Below are positions 8,731 through 17,220 of a DNA stretch of 64,000 bases, in pieces (positions within the stretch are counted from its first letter, which is position 1; each line of letters starts with the position of its first letter). Position numbers and translations under genes: made by a program. The stretch spans positions 7,150,001 to 7,214,000 of the forward strand of contig NZ_CP080531.1 in NCBI RefSeq assembly GCF_024746835.1, given 5' to 3'. The stretch comes from Mesorhizobium sp. AR02. Lineage in GTDB: Bacteria; Pseudomonadota; Alphaproteobacteria; Rhizobiales; Rhizobiaceae. The notes under the pieces were generated by a model. That model was given only the letters and a program-made list of their open reading frames with translations. It did no database searches and was not told the origin of the DNA.

Positions 8731-9984
8731 ATGGCACAGGAAGACACGCAACAGAGCGGCTACAACATCCACTGGCGGCGCAATCTCGCCGTCTGTTTCG
8801 CGGGCTCGTTCAGCACGCTCATCGCCATGACGCTGCTGTTGCCTTTCCTGCCGCTCTATGTCGAACAGCTCGGCGCGCAGGGCCATGCGGCGATCGTGCA
8901 GTGGTCCGGCATCGCCTACGGCGCCACCTTCTTCGCCGCAGCCTTGGTCGCGCCGTTATGGGGGCGGCTTGGCGACCGCTACGGCCGCAAGGTGATGCTG
9001 GTGCGCGCCAGTTTCGGCATGGCGATCTGCATGTCATTGACGGGCATGGTCGAGACGGTCTGGCAATTGGTGCTGCTGCGCCTGCTGATCGGCTTTGCCG
9101 GCGGCTATTCCTCAGGGTCGACCATACTGGTGGCCATGCAGACGCCCAAGGACCGCTCGGGCTGGGCACTTGGCGTCCTGTCGGCAGGGATCACGGCAGG
9201 CTCGCTGGTCGGCCCCTTGCTCGGCGGCGCGCTGCCGCCGGTGATCGGTATTCGCGCCACCTTCCTGTTGTCCGGCGGCGTCATCTTCCTGGCTTTCCTG
9301 GCAACGACCTTCCTCATCAAGGAGACCCCGCGCCCGAAGCCGGCCAAAGCCGCGTCGACGGCAAAGCCGAAAAGCGGCTGGTCGCAGATCCCCGACAAGC
9401 GCCCGGTCGTGGCCATGCTGACAACCGGCATGCTGCTCGCCTTCGCCACCATGTCGATCGAGCCGATCATCACCGTCTATGTGCAGCAGCTCATCGCGGA
9501 CCAGAGCCAGGTGACGATGGTCGCCGGCGTGGTGATGTCGGCGGCGGCGCTGGGCACCATCCTGTCGGCGTCATGGCTGGGCAAGCTTGCCGACCGTGTC
9601 GGCCATTGGAACGTCGTCGTCGGAGCCCTGGCCGTCTCGGCCCTGCTGCTCATCCCGCAGGCCTTCGTCACCAATGGCTGGCAACTGATCGGCCTGCGTT
9701 TCCTGATGGGCCTGGCGCTCGGCGGCCTGCTGCCTTGCATCACCAGCGTCATCCGCCACAACATCCCGGACGGCGTCGGCGGCAACGTGCTTGGCCTGGC
9801 GATCTCGGCGCAGTATGTCGGGCAGGTTGCGGGACCATTGACCGGCGGCTTCGTCGGCGGTCACTTCGGCATGCGGGCGGTGTTTCTTGCCACATCGGTG
9901 CTGATGGCCGGCGGCGCCGTCTACAACTGGATTGTCCAGTCGCGGCGGACACGGCATATGGCGCTGGAAGCGAGTGAGTCCTGA
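8731..9984 (+). CDS. MFS transporter, probable drug/metabolite efflux
   Basis: The 417-residue, 12-helix major facilitator protein begins MAQEDTQQSGYNIHWRRN. It has the loop 2-3 signature in GRLGDRYGRKVMLVRASFG and a repeat of it in the second half (LGKLADRVGHWNVVV). Helix 4/5 carries a GSTILVAMQTPKDRSGWALG antiporter-like segment, which suggests proton-driven export. It is divergent from the GntR regulator and probably controlled by it. Substrate unknown. Confidence 0.9.
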   Translation: MAQEDTQQSGYNIHWRRNLAVCFAGSFSTLIAMTLLLPFLPLYVEQLGAQGHAAIVQWSGIAYGATFFAAALVAPLWGRLGDRYGRKVMLVRASFGMAICMSLTGMVETVWQLVLLRLLIGFAGGYSSGSTILVAMQTPKDRSGWALGVLSAGITAGSLVGPLLGGALPPVIGIRATFLLSGGVIFLAFLATTFLIKETPRPKPAKAASTAKPKSGWSQIPDKRPVVAMLTTGMLLAFATMSIEPIITVYVQQLIADQSQVTMVAGVVMSAAALGTILSASWLGKLADRVGHWNVVVGALAVSALLLIPQAFVTNGWQLIGLRFLMGLALGGLLPCITSVIRHNIPDGVGGNVLGLAISAQYVGQVAGPLTGGFVGGHFGMRAVFLATSVLMAGGAVYNWIVQSRRTRHMALEASES

Positions 9985-10030
9985 GAGGGTTTGGCGGTTC
10001 GCCGTTTCACGCAACAAGGAGCTAGCCGAC

Positions 10031-10390
10031 ATGAATTCCGCCGAACCCAGCCGTATCCTTGTGCTTGCCGGCGGCCTTGTCGGCGCGGCGGGTGTGGCGC
10101 TGTCGGCGGCCGCGGCGCACCTCGGTGGCGCCTTCACCGGCACGGCCGCGTCGTTCCTGTTGATGCACGCGCCGGTCTTCCTCGCTGTCGGCCTCATTGG
10201 CGCGAATCGCTGCCTGCGGATCGCGAGCGTCGTCCTGCTTGTCGGGCTCCTGCTTTTCGCGGGCGATCTTCTCGCCCGCGATTTCCTGGGATCGAGACTG
10301 TTTCCGATGTCGGCGCCAATCGGGGGCACCCTGCTCATCGCCGGCTGGCTGGGGATAGCAATCTCTGCCCTGGTACGCCCGCGCTCCTGA
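10031..10390 (+). CDS. DUF423 family small membrane protein
   Basis: The 119-residue protein has four predicted membrane segments (starting near residues 9, 42, 63 and 95), with the DUF423 hallmarks GVALSAAAAHL near the N-terminus and FAGDLLARDFLG in the third segment. The ribosome binding site AAGGAG lies 9-14 bases before ATG 10031. It starts 46 bases after the MFS gene on the same strand, so it may be co-transcribed. Function of the family is unknown. Confidence 0.85.
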   Translation: MNSAEPSRILVLAGGLVGAAGVALSAAAAHLGGAFTGTAASFLLMHAPVFLAVGLIGANRCLRIASVVLLVGLLLFAGDLLARDFLGSRLFPMSAPIGGTLLIAGWLGIAISALVRPRS

Positions 10391-10402
10391 GGCCAAATAG
10401 GA

Positions 10403-10552
10403 TCAATCCCGGGGGCGTTCGGTGCGGACCCAGAGATCGCGATTGCGCGCGGCCGGCTTCGTCAGGCGCCGCACCTCCGGCCGCTCGGCGGCCGGCGCGA
10501 TGCCCCAGTAGTTGCGATAGATGTCCTCGAACAGATGCTTGATGGGATGCAT
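10403..10552 (-). CDS. Small protein, twin A (49 residues)
   Basis: The frame from ATG 10552 to the stop at 10403 encodes 49 residues starting MHPIKHLFEDIYRNYWGIA and ending in an Arg/Lys-rich tail. A ribosome binding site (AGGGAGA) lies 6-12 bases before the ATG. The N-terminal 15 residues closely match twin B 60 bases upstream (MHPxxxLFEDIYRNxW), which argues that both are real. A 14-bp operator-like site lies just before the start. No family is recognised. Confidence 0.7.
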   Translation of the reverse strand: MHPIKHLFEDIYRNYWGIAPAAERPEVRRLTKPAARNRDLWVRTERPRD

Positions 10553-10569
10553 GGTTTTTCTCCCTTGAA

Positions 10570-10583
10570 TTGAATCGATCCAA
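10570..10583. promoter_or_regulatory. LacI-type operator site 1
   Basis: TTGAATCGATCCAA is a near-palindrome with the central CG step typical of LacI-family operators. The identical 14-mer occurs three times within 300 bases; this copy lies 18 bases before the start of twin A, with the twin B stop 28 bases further on. Confidence 0.7.
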
Positions 10584-10610
10584 TCGACAGTCGCAAAAGA
10601 GCCGCGCCGA

Positions 10611-10754
10611 TCAGATCCGTTTACGCTCCACAAGCAAGCGAAGGTCGCGAATCCATGGGCCGGTCCTGCCCCGGCGCCTGGGCTTGTTGGTAGTCGACCC
10701 GATACTCCAGTCGTTGCGGTAGATGTCTTCGAACAGATAGTTGACGGGATGCAT
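10611..10754 (-). CDS. Small protein, twin B (47 residues)
   Basis: The frame from ATG 10754 to TGA 10611 encodes 47 residues, MHPVNYLFEDIYRNDWSIG followed by a basic tail (KPRRRGRTG, WIRDLRLLVERKRI). It is a paralogue of twin A in its first 16 residues, after which the two tails diverge. A ribosome binding site (AGGGGAGG) sits 6-13 bases before the ATG. Two operator-like sites lie upstream, shared with the divergent LacI gene. Not recognised; the aromatic acidic head and basic tail could suit a protein-protein or membrane contact, which is a guess. Confidence 0.68.
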   Translation of the reverse strand: MHPVNYLFEDIYRNDWSIGSTTNKPRRRGRTGPWIRDLRLLVERKRI

Positions 10755-10797
10755 GGCGCACCTCCCCTTTGTCATTCAGCAGAACAAATCTGCCAAT

Positions 10798-10860
10798 TTG
10801 GATCGATTCAAACATAAATCCCCGGCCATCTCCGGTCAAGCGAAATTTGAATCGATCCAA
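10798..10860. promoter_or_regulatory. LacI-type operator sites 2 and 3 (opposed copies)
   Basis: TTGGATCGATTCAA (10798-10811) is the exact reverse complement of TTGAATCGATCCAA (10847-10860), which is also identical to site 1. The two copies are 49 bases apart centre to centre and lie between the divergent starts of twin B and the LacI gene. That spacing would allow looping or cooperative repression, and autoregulation of the LacI gene is likely. Confidence 0.75.
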
Positions 10861-10917
10861 CGAAAGTGCTAGATGCAAATCGGGAACGTGCTAAATGCAT
10901 GTCAGGAGGCACGCACA

Positions 10918-11994
10918 ATGGCGTCACTCACCGCAGGCAATCAAAGACCCGTCCGGCTGGCCGACATCGCCAAGGCGGCAGGGGTTTCGCACGGCACCGC
11001 ATCCAATGTCTTCAGCCGCCCCGAGATCGTGCGCGAGGAAGTTCGCGAACGGGTCAAGGCGGCGGCCGAAGCGATGGGCTATGGCGGGCCGGATCCCAAG
11101 GGTCGCCTGTTGCGGGCCGGCAAGGTCAACGCCATTGGCGTCGCCACAGCCGAACCCCTCTCCTACTTCTTCGACGATCCCTTCGCCCGTGTCATGATGG
11201 CGAGCATCTCGCAGGCCTGCGACGCAACGGGAGCCGGTATCTCCCTGGTCTCGGCCGCCAACAACGAACAGCTCGCCTGGAACATCCAGAGCGCCCTGGT
11301 CGACGGCTTTATCGTCTTCTGCATCGAAGGCGGTTCGCGCCTGGTGGAACTGGCGCGTGAGCGCAAACTGCCCTTCGTGGCGCTCGATCTGGACTCCGAG
11401 GATGGGGCGGTCGCGGCGATCGGCATCGACAACGTCGCTGGTGCCGCCATGGCGGCGCGCCATCTCACCGATCTTGGACACCGCCGCTTTGCCGTGCTGG
11501 CGTTGCCCTTTGTCGACGGCAGGACGGGCCTTGTTTCGTCCGAGCAGGTTCAGACCGCGGTGTATGCGGGAACGCGCGACCGCCTCACCGGCTATTTCAA
11601 GGAGCTTTCGCGGGCCGGCATCGACACATCCAGTGTGCCCGTCTACGAAACCGCCAATGATGCGGCCAGCACAAAGGCGGGCCTCGAGACCATCTTCGGC
11701 TCTGCCCACCCCCCGACGGCGATACTGGCTATGTCGGACAGAATGGCGCTGGTGGCGCTCGAATGGCTGAGCGCGCGCAAGCTGAACGTCCCCAATGACG
11801 TCTCTATCGTCGGGTTCGATGGCGTTCCGGAAACGGCGGTATCCGAGCCACCATTGACCACCGTCGCCCAGCCGATTGCCGAGATGGGCCGTCTCGCCGT
11901 CAAGGCGATCCTCGAAAACGACGGCACGACAAATCGCCAGCAACTGCCGGTCGAACTGATCGTGCGCGCCTCGTCGGCTTCGCCGCGCGGCTGA
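10918..11994 (+). CDS. LacI-family transcriptional regulator
   Basis: The 358-residue protein has an N-terminal LacI helix-turn-helix (RLADIAKAAGVSHGTASNVF, residues 11-31), a hinge region with GMGY-type AEAMGYGG, and a periplasmic-binding-protein-like ligand domain ending IVGFDGVPETAVSEPPLTTV. The start at 10918 is chosen for the AGGAGG Shine-Dalgarno 10 bases upstream; an in-frame ATG at 10873 would add 15 residues. The three identical operator-like sites upstream are the natural targets. Ligand unknown, probably a sugar or nucleoside. Confidence 0.92.
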   Translation: MASLTAGNQRPVRLADIAKAAGVSHGTASNVFSRPEIVREEVRERVKAAAEAMGYGGPDPKGRLLRAGKVNAIGVATAEPLSYFFDDPFARVMMASISQACDATGAGISLVSAANNEQLAWNIQSALVDGFIVFCIEGGSRLVELARERKLPFVALDLDSEDGAVAAIGIDNVAGAAMAARHLTDLGHRRFAVLALPFVDGRTGLVSSEQVQTAVYAGTRDRLTGYFKELSRAGIDTSSVPVYETANDAASTKAGLETIFGSAHPPTAILAMSDRMALVALEWLSARKLNVPNDVSIVGFDGVPETAVSEPPLTTVAQPIAEMGRLAVKAILENDGTTNRQQLPVELIVRASSASPRG

Positions 11995-12006
11995 ACCGCA
12001 CGCGCC

Positions 12007-13185
12007 TCAGCGATTGGCTCTTGCCACCGCGGAGACGCCGAAAGACGCACGGGCCGGCGTGACATCCCTTTGCGTCGTGCGGACCTTGCCCGAGCCGCCG
12101 ATGGTCGACAGCCATTCGAGATAGAAGGCGAGCGCGAACTGCATGGCGATGCCGGCTGACAGCAGCAGGCTGTCATAGGCAAGCCCGCCCGGATTGATCA
12201 GTTTCATCACCTGCGCAACCATGGCGATCACCGTGCCGGCGATGAAAACCGGCAGCGAGCGCTTGCCCAGTATCGCCAAAGGATGATCAGGACTGGTGCG
12301 GAACAGGTTCGACAGCGCCGGCAAGGCGACGATGAGGTAGCTGACCGCCAGGATATGCAGCAGACGCGGCAGCGACAGGAAGGTCTTGTCGAAGCCACCG
12401 ATCACCACAGGCAGCTTGAACCAGGTTATCTGCCCCCAGAGCGGGCTGTGCACCCAGACCAGCGCCGTCAGCACATAGGCCGCGGCCGCGCCGACCAGCC
12501 AGCGGTTGACCGGAATGGCACCGCCGCGCCTGACATGCAGCATGGCGGCCAGGCCGATGTTGAACAGGAACTGCCAGGACAGAGGGTTCAGGAACCAGAA
12601 GCCGGGCTCGGGATAGTTGGGCGGGGCGATCTGCCAGATGCCGGCGATGAGCCACAGCGCCCCGGACACGACAAGTGCCGCTACAGGCCGGTAGCTGATC
12701 AACAGGACGAAGGCCGGTGCCATCAAAAGCAGCGCGGCATAGACCGGCAGGATGTTGTTGTAGCCGAGCTGATGGCCGAGCGTGACGATGCCGACCAGCA
12801 CTTCCGGCGTGTTCCTCATCAATGGCTCGATGTTGATCAGCTTCAGCATTTCCGGCCGCCTGGTGAACACAGCGACGGTGCAGAACAGGGCGATCACCAC
12901 CATGGTCGTGACGATATGGGCGACGTAGAGCATGCCTGCCCGCCGCCACATCTTCAATGTGGCCAGAAGCCGGCCACCCGGCCGGAACTTCATGCCGTAG
13001 GCGAGCGCGACCGAGATGCCGGAAATCAGCACGAATGCCTCGGCCGCGTCCGAGAAACCGAAATTCTTGTAAGTGAGGGTCTCGAAGGCGGTGCCCGGCA
13101 CATGGTCGACGAAAATGGTCAGCAGCGCCAATGCGCGCAGTACATCGATACGCGTATCGCGTTCGGGCGAAACAGGGGTAGTCAT
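12007..13185 (-). CDS. OpgC domain-containing membrane acyltransferase
   Basis: The 392-residue protein has about ten membrane segments. It opens with RDTRIDVLRALALLTIFVDH, the acyltransferase-3/OpgC start with the catalytic-type histidine, followed by FLISGISVALAYGMKF-like sequence in the second segment. OpgC proteins add succinyl groups to periplasmic glucans in the inner membrane. In this organism the acceptor could be the cyclic beta-glucan exported by NdvA, encoded at the right edge; this is inference. ATG 13185 is used; a TTG two codons upstream is possible. Confidence 0.85.
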   Translation of the reverse strand: MTTPVSPERDTRIDVLRALALLTIFVDHVPGTAFETLTYKNFGFSDAAEAFVLISGISVALAYGMKFRPGGRLLATLKMWRRAGMLYVAHIVTTMVVIALFCTVAVFTRRPEMLKLINIEPLMRNTPEVLVGIVTLGHQLGYNNILPVYAALLLMAPAFVLLISYRPVAALVVSGALWLIAGIWQIAPPNYPEPGFWFLNPLSWQFLFNIGLAAMLHVRRGGAIPVNRWLVGAAAAYVLTALVWVHSPLWGQITWFKLPVVIGGFDKTFLSLPRLLHILAVSYLIVALPALSNLFRTSPDHPLAILGKRSLPVFIAGTVIAMVAQVMKLINPGGLAYDSLLLSAGIAMQFALAFYLEWLSTIGGSGKVRTTQRDVTPARASFGVSAVARANR

Positions 13186-13386
13186 CGACAAAAGGCCTCA
13201 AAGCTGGTTGTTCATGTCCAGCAATGCGACCCCCGGCGCACCGCTTCGATTCCTCCCACGCGGAGTGTATCGGCGCAGAAACGGGCCGGAATGCGCCTGG
13301 TTCAATCAACTTTCGCGGAGCACGAAAATATTGCGTTTTGAAGCCGGCAAATTGAGCGGAACCTCATATAATCAAGAGGATGCGGG

Positions 13387-14055
13387 ATGAGCGGCGACGG
13401 CGTCGAAACCGGCCCGCTGCTCACGGATCTGGCCTTTCCCTATCGTCTCCTGGGCGCTGGCGGCAACAGCCGTGAATGCCTGTTCCTGCTGCATGGGTCG
13501 GGTGTCGACGAGACCACTCTGGTGCCGCTGGCAAGGCGGATCGCGCCGGCCGCGGTGCTGGTCGCGGCGCGCGGCCGCATCCCCCAGGAGGACGGTTTTC
13601 GCTGGTTCGAGCGGATAACCCCGACGCGTTTCGAACAGAAGAGCATCCTGGCCGAAACGGCTGGCTTCGCGGCATTCGCCAACCAGGCCGCCAAGCGCCA
13701 TGGACTTGATCTCACCTGCGCAACTTTTCTCGGCTATTCGAACGGCGCCAATCTGGTTTCCAGCCTGATGCTGCTTCATCCGGGTATTATCCGCAGGGCG
13801 GCGCTAATGAGGCCGATGCCTGTGCTTGACCACGTGCCGGCGACGGATCTCATGGGAACACGGACGCTGATCATCGCCGGCGCCGCCGACGAGACCTACG
13901 GACCCTTCGCGCCGGCGCTGGTGACGCTGCTCGACCGGCACGGCAGCGAAATCGACGCCCGGATCATCCCATCAGGCCATGACATCGGTGATCCGGACGC
14001 CGCCATCGTCAGGCAATGGCTGGCGGGCCCAATGGCCATTGCACAGGCGGATTGA
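13387..14055 (+). CDS. Alpha/beta hydrolase (phospholipase/carboxylesterase type)
   Basis: The 222-residue protein has the complete fold signature: oxyanion region CLFLLHGSGVDETTLVPLA (near residue 30), nucleophile elbow GYSNGA with serine (about residue 117), an acid in GAADETYGP, and the histidine in SGHDIGDPD. Such enzymes cleave carboxylic esters; similar proteins sit near ring-cleavage dioxygenase genes, but none is here. No signal peptide, so probably cytosolic. Confidence 0.88.
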   Translation: MSGDGVETGPLLTDLAFPYRLLGAGGNSRECLFLLHGSGVDETTLVPLARRIAPAAVLVAARGRIPQEDGFRWFERITPTRFEQKSILAETAGFAAFANQAAKRHGLDLTCATFLGYSNGANLVSSLMLLHPGIIRRAALMRPMPVLDHVPATDLMGTRTLIIAGAADETYGPFAPALVTLLDRHGSEIDARIIPSGHDIGDPDAAIVRQWLAGPMAIAQAD

Positions 14056-14071
14056 CCGCTCAGCGCGCGGC

Positions 14072-14200
14072 GACGGCCTCAAAGCACTCGGCGGCGTCAC
14101 CGGCAAGCTTTGGGAGATCGCAGACATCGTGGCGCTGAGCGAAGCGAAGGAAACCGAGAAGCCGGTGGCGCGCGGCCCGTACAAAAAGAAGACCGCCTAA
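14072..14200 (+). pseudogene. C-terminal remnant of an IS1-family transposase
   Basis: About 42 in-frame codons end in TAA 14198. They read GGVTGKLWEIADIVALSEA then RGPYKKKTA, which resembles the C-terminus of rhizobial IS1-family transposases (a GVxDxLWExADIVAL block followed by RGPYKK). No catalytic domain, terminal repeats or upstream homology remain. It marks the left edge of a short patch of unusual small genes (14.2-14.8 kb). Confidence 0.5.
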
Positions 14201-14204
14201 GCGG

Positions 14205-14387
14205 CTATCTGGCCTTTTCCTTGCGGACGATAGACAGCTTCGGCGCGTTGGCTTTCCGGATGATCTTGGCGGCTTCATCTCTAGTGATGCCGACCTTGCG
14301 GGCATAGTAGGCGGCTTCCGCTTCAAGCCCGTCCTCTAACGGCGCATCAATCGCCTGCTTGGCCTTCTGCTTTGCTTTCTTTCCCAT
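14205..14387 (-). CDS. Small basic hypothetical protein
   Basis: ATG 14387 gives a 60-residue protein beginning MGKKAKQKAKQAID, with a predicted helix-turn-helix-like stretch EAEAAYYARKVGITRDEAAK. The segment faintly recalls DUF3606-type small proteins, which I regard as unproven. An ATG 12 bases upstream is in frame. It lies next to a transposase remnant and an orphan gene of lower G+C, so horizontal acquisition is possible. Confidence 0.5.
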   Translation of the reverse strand: MGKKAKQKAKQAIDAPLEDGLEAEAAYYARKVGITRDEAAKIIRKANAPKLSIVRKEKAR

Positions 14388-14496
14388 GTGCCGAATCATA
14401 GCACATTGCGATACTTGGCTGAATGGCCGCTCCTGATCGGGTAGTGGATCACCGACCGCTCGCGGCAATATAAGAAGCGCAACGTATAGACACAAA

Positions 14497-14763
14497 ATGG
14501 ACTTCAAGAGATTTTATCGCGGCATACGGCGGGCTACCACTGGTCGGGTTGCACAGCAGATTGACACTGACATTGCCAGCCTTGGTGCTGTGAAAATCTC
14601 ACTTCGGCTTAAAACGGAGCGTGATGGGCCATATGTGGTCTTGGCTCTGATCTCACCTGGCAACTACCAATATTGCCCGATGGACGTCGGCGAATTGGAT
14701 TTGGTTATCGAAGCCATGCATGAAATTCGAGACGCCGCAGTGAAGCTTCAAATTTCAAACTGA
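14497..14763 (+). CDS. Hypothetical protein, 88 residues
   Basis: The product begins MDFKRFYRGIRRATTGRVAQ and has a central strand region (VKISLRLKTERDGPYVVLAL) and a C-terminal helix (ELDLVIEAMHEIRDAAVKL). Codon use is less G+C-biased than its neighbours, consistent with accessory DNA. No family recognised. It ends 4 bases before the stop of the convergent phosphate transporter. Confidence 0.5.
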   Translation: MDFKRFYRGIRRATTGRVAQQIDTDIASLGAVKISLRLKTERDGPYVVLALISPGNYQYCPMDVGELDLVIEAMHEIRDAAVKLQISN

Positions 14764-14767
14764 CCCA

Positions 14768-15766
14768 CTACCGGCGCGTGACAAAATAGGTGAGGGCCGA
14801 AATCGCCGCCGTCGCCGGCAAGGTGACGATCCAGGCGATGACGATGTTGCCGGCGATGCCCCAGCGCACAGCCGAGACGCGGCGGGCGGCACCGACGCCG
14901 ATGATGGCGCCGGTGATGGTATGCGTGGTCGACACTGGAACGCCAAGCCAGGTGGCGGCAAACAAAGTGATCGCGCCACCCGTCTCGGCACAAAAGCCCT
15001 GCATCGGGTTCAGCCGGGTGATCTTCGACCCCATGGTGTGGACGATACGCCAGCCGCCGAACAGTGTGCCCAGCGCCAGTGCAGACTGGCAGGTGAGGAC
15101 GACCCAAAGCGGCACGTAGAATTTCTCGCCAAGCATGCCTTGCGAATAGAGCAGCACCGCGATGATGCCCATGGTTTTCTGCGCATCGTTGCCGCCATGC
15201 CCGAGCGAATAGAGCGAGGCGGAAAAGAACTGCAGGACGCGAAAAGTGCTGTCGACGGCGAACGGCGTCTGGCGCACGAACAGCCACGAAACCACCAGGA
15301 TGAGCACGAGCGCCAGGACAAAACCGGTCGCCGGCGACAGCACGATCGCGGCGACCGTCTTGCCAAGTCCCGACCAGACGATGGCACCGATGCCCGCCTT
15401 TGCAACGCCGGCGCCGACCAGCCCGCCGATCAGCGCGTGCGAGCTGCTCGAAGGAATGCCGGCAATCCAGGTGACGATGTTCCAGACAATGGCGCCGACA
15501 AGGGCTGAGAAAATCACCGCCGGCGTGACGATGCTGACGTCGACGATGCCTTTCCCCACGGTCTCGGCGACATGCAGACCGAAGAACATGAAGGCGATGA
15601 AGTTGAAGAAGGCCGCCCACAGCACTGCATATTGCGGCCTCAGCACACGGGTGGAGACGATGGTGGCGATGGAATTGGCGGCGTCGTGCAGGCCGTTGAG
15701 AAAATCGAAGAACAGCGCCACGGCGACAAGGCCGATCAGCACGGGAAAGGCAATGGTGGCTTCCAT
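14768..15766 (-). CDS. pit: Inorganic phosphate transporter, Pit family
   Basis: The 332-residue membrane protein has about ten helices and the two PD001131-like Pit signatures, FFDFLNGLHDAANSIATIVS near the N-terminus and SLGHGGNDAQKTMGI in the middle. The motif VPVSTTHTITGAIIG is near the C-terminus. Pit proteins take up metal-phosphate by proton symport across the inner membrane. It directly follows the DUF47 gene on the same strand (stop TAG abuts the start), the classic DUF47-Pit pair. ATG 15766 is preferred to the adjoining GTG. Confidence 0.95.
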   Translation of the reverse strand: MEATIAFPVLIGLVAVALFFDFLNGLHDAANSIATIVSTRVLRPQYAVLWAAFFNFIAFMFFGLHVAETVGKGIVDVSIVTPAVIFSALVGAIVWNIVTWIAGIPSSSSHALIGGLVGAGVAKAGIGAIVWSGLGKTVAAIVLSPATGFVLALVLILVVSWLFVRQTPFAVDSTFRVLQFFSASLYSLGHGGNDAQKTMGIIAVLLYSQGMLGEKFYVPLWVVLTCQSALALGTLFGGWRIVHTMGSKITRLNPMQGFCAETGGAITLFAATWLGVPVSTTHTITGAIIGVGAARRVSAVRWGIAGNIVIAWIVTLPATAAISALTYFVTRR

Positions 15767-15769
15767 CAC

Positions 15770-16411
15770 CTAAACATTCTCGATGACGATGCCGCTGATC
15801 TCGTTGGCGACGTCCTCGAAACGGTCGACCACCTTTTCCAGCTGACCGTAAATCTCGCTACCGATCAGGTAAGCCATCGGGTCGCTGCGCCCATGCCGCT
15901 TGAATAAGTCCTTCAGCCCTTGCTCGTGCAAATCGTCGGCCCGGCTTTCTACGCGCATGACCTCTTCGGCGATAGCGTTGAGGCGCACGGTGTGCGTGCC
16001 GACCTTGCTCAGCAGCGGGATCGCCTCGGCGACCAACTTGGCGGCGGCGACGATGACGCCGCCCATCTCCTGCATCAGCGGGTCGAATTCCTTCGTTTCG
16101 AACAGCTTCACTGTCTTGACGGTCTTGTGCATCATGTCGATGGCATCATCCATCGACTGGATCAGATCCTTAATGTCGCCGCGATCGAAGGGCGTGATGA
16201 AGGAACGCCGCACCGCTAACAGGACTTCGGCGGTGATATGATCGGCCTCGTCCTCGAGATCGATGATCTTCTGACACCAGCGATCGATGTCCTTGCCCTG
16301 GAGAAGCTGTTCCAGCGCCTCGGCGCCGCCGACCACGGTGCGGGAATGCCGTTCGAACAGGTCGAAGAAGCGATCTTCGCGCGGCAGCAGCTTGCGGAAC
16401 CAGCCCAGCAT
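15770..16411 (-). CDS. DUF47 (PhoU-like) protein, Pit accessory
   Basis: The 213-residue all-helical protein begins MLGWFRKLLPREDRFFDLFE, the canonical DUF47 start, and carries metal-binding PhoU-like motifs such as DLEDEADHITAEV and ESRADDLHEQGL. It is encoded directly upstream of the Pit gene and probably modulates phosphate transport through it. Cytosolic. In-frame upstream ATGs exist but lack family character. Confidence 0.93.
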   Translation of the reverse strand: MLGWFRKLLPREDRFFDLFERHSRTVVGGAEALEQLLQGKDIDRWCQKIIDLEDEADHITAEVLLAVRRSFITPFDRGDIKDLIQSMDDAIDMMHKTVKTVKLFETKEFDPLMQEMGGVIVAAAKLVAEAIPLLSKVGTHTVRLNAIAEEVMRVESRADDLHEQGLKDLFKRHGRSDPMAYLIGSEIYGQLEKVVDRFEDVANEISGIVIENV

Positions 16412-16570
16412 GTCCAACCTCCCGTCGCGCTTCCACGACCCCATCCATTCACATAACGCCCCAGCGAGCCACTGGAAACAGTAAGCCGGCTGAAAGATGT
16501 GGATGCGGACGACGCGGCTTGAGACGCAACACGATTTCCCCGACCTTGCGCGGGAAGGGCCGCGACGGGG

Positions 16571-17167
16571 GGCATCGGCGAGCTTTATGGCCGGGCGCGC
16601 ATCGTCTCCACCGACCCCAACCGCTCCAATTCCGGATTCATGTTCGCCGGCCTGGTGCTCAGCCTGATGAGCGGCGACGTGGCGACGCAGGAACTGCTGG
16701 CCCAGCATGGCGACCAAGCCAAGGCGATCTTCCGCAGCATGGGCCTGAAGTCGTCATCATCGGGAAAACTGTTCGACCAATATATCGCCGGCGGCCTCGG
16801 CGCCGAGCCGATGGTGGTCGGTTACGAGAACCAGCTGGTCGAATGGGCGCTCGCCGATCCGGCGCGCTGGCAAAGGGTGCAGGCCGGAATGGGCGCCAAG
16901 CCCGAAATCCTCTACCCCAGACCGACTGTGTATTCCGCGCATCCGCTGATCGTCATCGATCCGGCGGTCGATAGGCTGCTGGAGGCGCTGACCAGCCCGA
17001 AGCTGCAGCAACTCGCCTGGTCCAAGCACGGGTTCCGCGGACCGCTCGGCACCGTGGCGGGGGACGCCGATGCCATAGCCGGCGTGCGACCAGCGGAAAT
17101 CGAAGCGGTGCTGCCGATGCCTTCGGCCGACGTGATGCTGGCGCTGCTCGACCAGATGGACGGTTAA
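16571..17167 (+). pseudogene. 5'-truncated extracellular solute-binding protein
   Basis: An open frame from about 16571 to the TAA at 17165 encodes GELYGRARIVSTDPNRSNSG and continues for about 200 residues to the end, with TVYSAHPLIVID and SPKLQQLAWSKHGFRGPLG in the second half. This is the C-terminal half of a type-2 periplasmic binding protein. There is no signal peptide and no plausible start before ATG 16640, which lies mid-domain. I read it as a decayed gene that lost its 5' half. Confidence 0.6.
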
Positions 17168-17220
17168 GCAAGCATGAAACGGTTTTCCGTCCGGAGCTGC
17201 GCCGGAACAGAAAACTAGCT

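Noticed and set aside
16519..16974. 151-codon plus-strand frame overlapping the binding-protein remnant
   Set aside because: It is out of frame with the remnant, whose protein sequence has clear family character; this one does not.
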